From positions 9,799,501-9,863,500 of the forward strand of contig CAMRHE010000028.1 in assembly GCA_947044405.1 (NCBI GenBank): 64,000 bases of DNA, read 5' to 3'. Position 1 is the first letter of the stretch. Each line of letters opens with the position of its first letter. Made by a program: the position numbers and the translations under genes. The notes below the pieces were generated by a model. That model was not told where the DNA came from. It saw nothing but the letters and a program-made list of their open reading frames with translations, and made no database searches. This DNA comes from Leptodactylus fallax. Lineage: Eukaryota > Chordata > Amphibia > Anura > Leptodactylidae. This document shows positions 61,477 through 64,000 of this stretch, in pieces.

Positions 61477-63068
61477 AAAAAGTATTTAGTCAGCCAGCAA
61501 TTATGCAAGTTCTCCTACTTAAAAAGATGAGGCCGGCCTGTAATTGTCATCATAGGTAGACCTCAACTATGAGAGACAAAATGAGAAAACATATCTAGAA
61601 AATCACATTGTCTGATTTTTAAAGAATTTATTTGCAAATTATGGTGGAAAATAAGTATTTGGTCAATAACAAAAGTTCATCTCAATACTTTGTTATATAT
61701 CCTTTGTTGGCAATGACAGAGGTCAAACGTTTTCTGTAAGTCTTCACAAGGTGGCACACACTGTTGCCGGTATGTTGGCCCATTCCTCCATGCAGATCTC
61801 CTCTAGAGCAGTGATGTTTTGGGGCTGTCACTGGCAACACGGACTTTCAACTCCTTCCAAAGGTTTTCTATGGAGTTGAGATCTGGAGACTGGCTAGGCC
61901 ACTCCAGGACCTTGAAATGTTTCTTACGAAGCCGCTCCTTCGTTGCCCTGGCGGTGTGCTTGAGATCATTGTCATGCTGAAAGACCCAGCCATGTTTCAT
62001 CTTCAATGCCCTTGCTGATGGAAGAAGGTTTGCACTCAAAATCTCACGATACATGGCCCCATTCATTCTTTCATGTACACGGATCAGTCGTCCTGGTCCC
62101 TTTGCAGAGAAACAGCCCCAAAGCATGATGTTGCCACCCCCATGCTTCACAGTAGGTATGGTGTTCTTTGGATACAACTCAGTATTCACTCTCCTCCAAA
62201 CACGACGAGTTGTGTTTCTACCAAACAGTTCTACTTTGGTTTCATCTGACCATATGACATTCTCCCAATACTCTTCTGGAACATCCAAATGCTCTCTAGC
62301 AAACTTCAGATGGGCCCGGATATGTACTGGCTTAAGCAGGGGGACACGTCTGGCACTGCAGGATCTGAGTCCCTGGCGGTGTAGTATGTTACTGACGGTA
62401 GCCTTTGTTACGTTAGTCCCAGCTTTCTGCAGGTCATACACTAGGTCCACCCGTGTGGTTCTGGGATTTTTGCTCACCGTTCTTGTGATCCTCTTGACCC
62501 CACAGGGAGAGATCTTGCATGAAGCCCCTGATCAAGGGAGATTATCAGTGGTCTTGTATGTCTTCCATTTTCTAATTATTGCTCCCTCAGTTGATTTCTT
62601 CACTCCAAGCTGCTTGCCTATTGCAGATTCAGTCTTCCCAGCCTGGTGCAGGTCTACAATTTTGTTTCTGGTGTCCTTCCACAGCTCTTTGGTCTTCACC
62701 ATAGTGGAGTTTGGAGTGTGACTGTTTGAGGTTGTGGACAGGTGTCTTTTATACTGATAACAATGTCAAACAGGAGCCATTACTACAGGTAATGAGTGGA
62801 GGACAGAGGAGCCTCTTAAAGAAGAAGTTACAGGTCTGTGAGAGCCAGAAATCTTGCTTGTTTGTAGGTGACCAAATACTTATTTTCCACCATAATTTGC
62901 AAATAAATTCTTAAAAAATCAGACAATGTGATTTTCTGGATTTGTTTTCTCATTTTGTCTCTCATAGTTGAGGTCTACCTATGATGTCAATTACAGGCCG
63001 GCCTCATCTTTTTAAGTGGGAGAACTTGCACAATTGGTGGCTGACTAAATACTTTTTTTTCCCCACTG
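61477..63068 (-). mobile_element. Tc1/mariner element E (DD34E), 1592 bp
   Basis: The left end is CAGTGGGGAAAAAAAGTATT, with its counterpart at the right and TA on both sides (61475-61476 and 63069-63070). Terminal repeats are about 200 bp. The end sequence resembles a Tc1 group common in fish and frogs. The transposase is broken in three places. It interrupts a T2-like MITE, so it is the younger of the two. Confidence 0.95.
61682..62702 (-). pseudogene. Tc1 transposase with one stop and two frameshifts (element E)
   Basis: The start is the ATG at 62702 ([20 protein letters not shown]), giving the usual 340-residue scheme with D153 (WSDET), D244 (FQHDN) and E279 (NSIENLW), 34 residues between the last two. 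Codon 57 is TGA (62532-62534), most simply a CpG transition from arginine CGA. One base is missing in the A run near 61817-61820 after residue 294, and another near 61753, before the C-terminal stop at 61682-61684. NSIENLW and NDLKH replace the common NPIENLW and NDPKH. It is inactive and older than elements B and C. Confidence 0.93.
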
Positions 63069-63591
63069 TATATGGGCATCTCCCTGTTCTGTGTTTTCCT
63101 ACAAATACCATGATGCTTTGGGCTTCACTCATACCACCTCCCTCCCTCCCTCTCTCTCACTCCCTCCCCCCTCCCTTTCTCACACTCCCTCCCTGTTTCT
63201 CTAGTTAGCCAGCCTACTATTAACCCTTCCTAACTAACTCAACTTCCCCACTCCCATCATACTTACCTGCCTTCCGGTCCGGTTTTCTGGGATGTTACTT
63301 CTTCTGTGCAATAGAGTCTGAGTGTCGGCATGAACAGTAGAGTGTGCATCGTATGCCGGCTGCTCACTCTAGTGCGCATGCCCAGAAGAAGTGATGTCCC
63401 GTGCCCAGAAGGTCTGAATCGGAAGACAGGTATGTATGATGGGGTGCGGGTTGTATTAGTTAGGTGATGTTCTGTTTCCAGAAGTTCCCTGTAATGTCAC
63501 TGTAAAATTGGAAAATGTACCTGGGGCGGGGGGAAGAGGGGGTGTTTAGTTTAGATTAGAATTATCAATTTATCCCGGACAACCCCTTTAA

Positions 63592-64000
63592 TGTATCATA
63601 GTTATTTACAATGTTTTTGTCCAATTTTAGTTTCATCACACCGATAGATATTCAATTGCGAGTTTCTGAAATACGGTTTATTATTTATTTAGTTATTTTT
63701 GGGACTAAAACACAGGTCGATGTAAGTTAAAAGTCTATAGTAAACTACGTCTATATACCCAGCATGTTGATGTGTGATATTTTATTTTTTTTTTCCTTTC
63801 AATGCTTCACAGTCTAGGTACAGCTTTTTTTCTAGATGTTTTTCACTATAGACTTTTCAGTAGAACTTCAAAAGCGCCTGCACAAAATGTCACAGCTTTC
63901 AAAATGGCACTTAAAAACAGGTAAAAACATATAAAAGACGCTTCAAACCTCAGACCTCATTTTAAAATGTAACAAAGAAGAAAATGAAAAGAATGAGGCT
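63592..64000. other. gene-free sequence, nothing recognised
   Basis: AT-rich end of the window, no element boundary. Confidence 0.35.

Larger units (their letters stand above)
61381..63591. mobile_element. palindromic TTAA-flanked MITE split by Tc1 element E
   Basis: The left end TTAAAGGGATTTTCTGGGCA lies just before the Tc1 and the right end, TTAAAGGGGTTGTCCGGGAT in reverse complement, lies after it at 63588-63591. With the Tc1 removed the MITE is about 620 bp. Its remaining core has inverted arms (CTTACCTGCCTTCCGG at 63262 and CGGAAGACAGGTATGT at 63420) with outward splice-donor words, plus a CT-rich run at 63128-63200. Confidence 0.8.

Noticed and set aside
62053..62721. 222-codon plus-strand frame
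   Set aside because: It is the antisense of the Tc1 element E transposase, which has the recognisable catalytic motifs.

Overview
The window looks like a gene-poor, repeat-dense stretch of vertebrate nuclear DNA, most likely from a frog or toad. I found no host protein-coding exon, tRNA, rRNA or CRISPR array. The frog call rests on abundant TTAAAGGRR-type palindromic MITEs (the style described as T2/Kolobok in Xenopus), several Tc1/mariner lineages, many non-autonomous hAT elements and long minisatellites. It is an inference from repeat style, not from a marker gene.

Layout. Positions 1-12,000 are mostly AT-rich unique sequence with candidate conserved non-coding stretches, two palindromic MITEs and two minisatellites (about 48 and 49 bp units). 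A DD34E Tc1 element lies at 12,098-13,733, a small hAT MITE at 14,423-14,580 and a 657-bp solo LTR at 15,973-16,629. A 48-bp-unit array (17,786-19,893) is split by a DD35E Tc1 element. A 1.4-kb hAT element, a TTAA-type MITE, an internally deleted Tc1 and a 272-bp palindrome follow up to 26,079. Four large non-autonomous hAT elements (27,307-28,457; 30,141-32,849; 42,986-47,139; 47,297-49,768), each with an 8-bp target duplication, dominate the middle. A 43-bp minisatellite (34,143-35,059) and quiet sequence lie between them. The right part holds 27-bp and 33-bp arrays, a second DD35E Tc1 copy (55,322-56,888), a hAT element carrying a (CT)n tract, and a Tc1 nested inside a palindromic MITE (61,381-63,591).

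No pathway can be reconstructed, because all recognisable coding capacity is transposase and all five copies are broken or unreadable as given. Three observations stand out. First, hAT elements with different termini carry the same internal modules: a palindrome with a TGACGTCA site, a roughly 30-bp minisatellite and a TATTATACTC hairpin. Second, many palindromic cores carry mirror-image 5' splice-site consensus sequences pointing outward, as a mobile bidirectional promoter with first exons might. Third, a 346-bp T-rich block inside one Tc1 aligns column by column with the normal Tc1 sequence, so it is probably a base-calling or assembly artefact that hides a possibly intact transposase gene.
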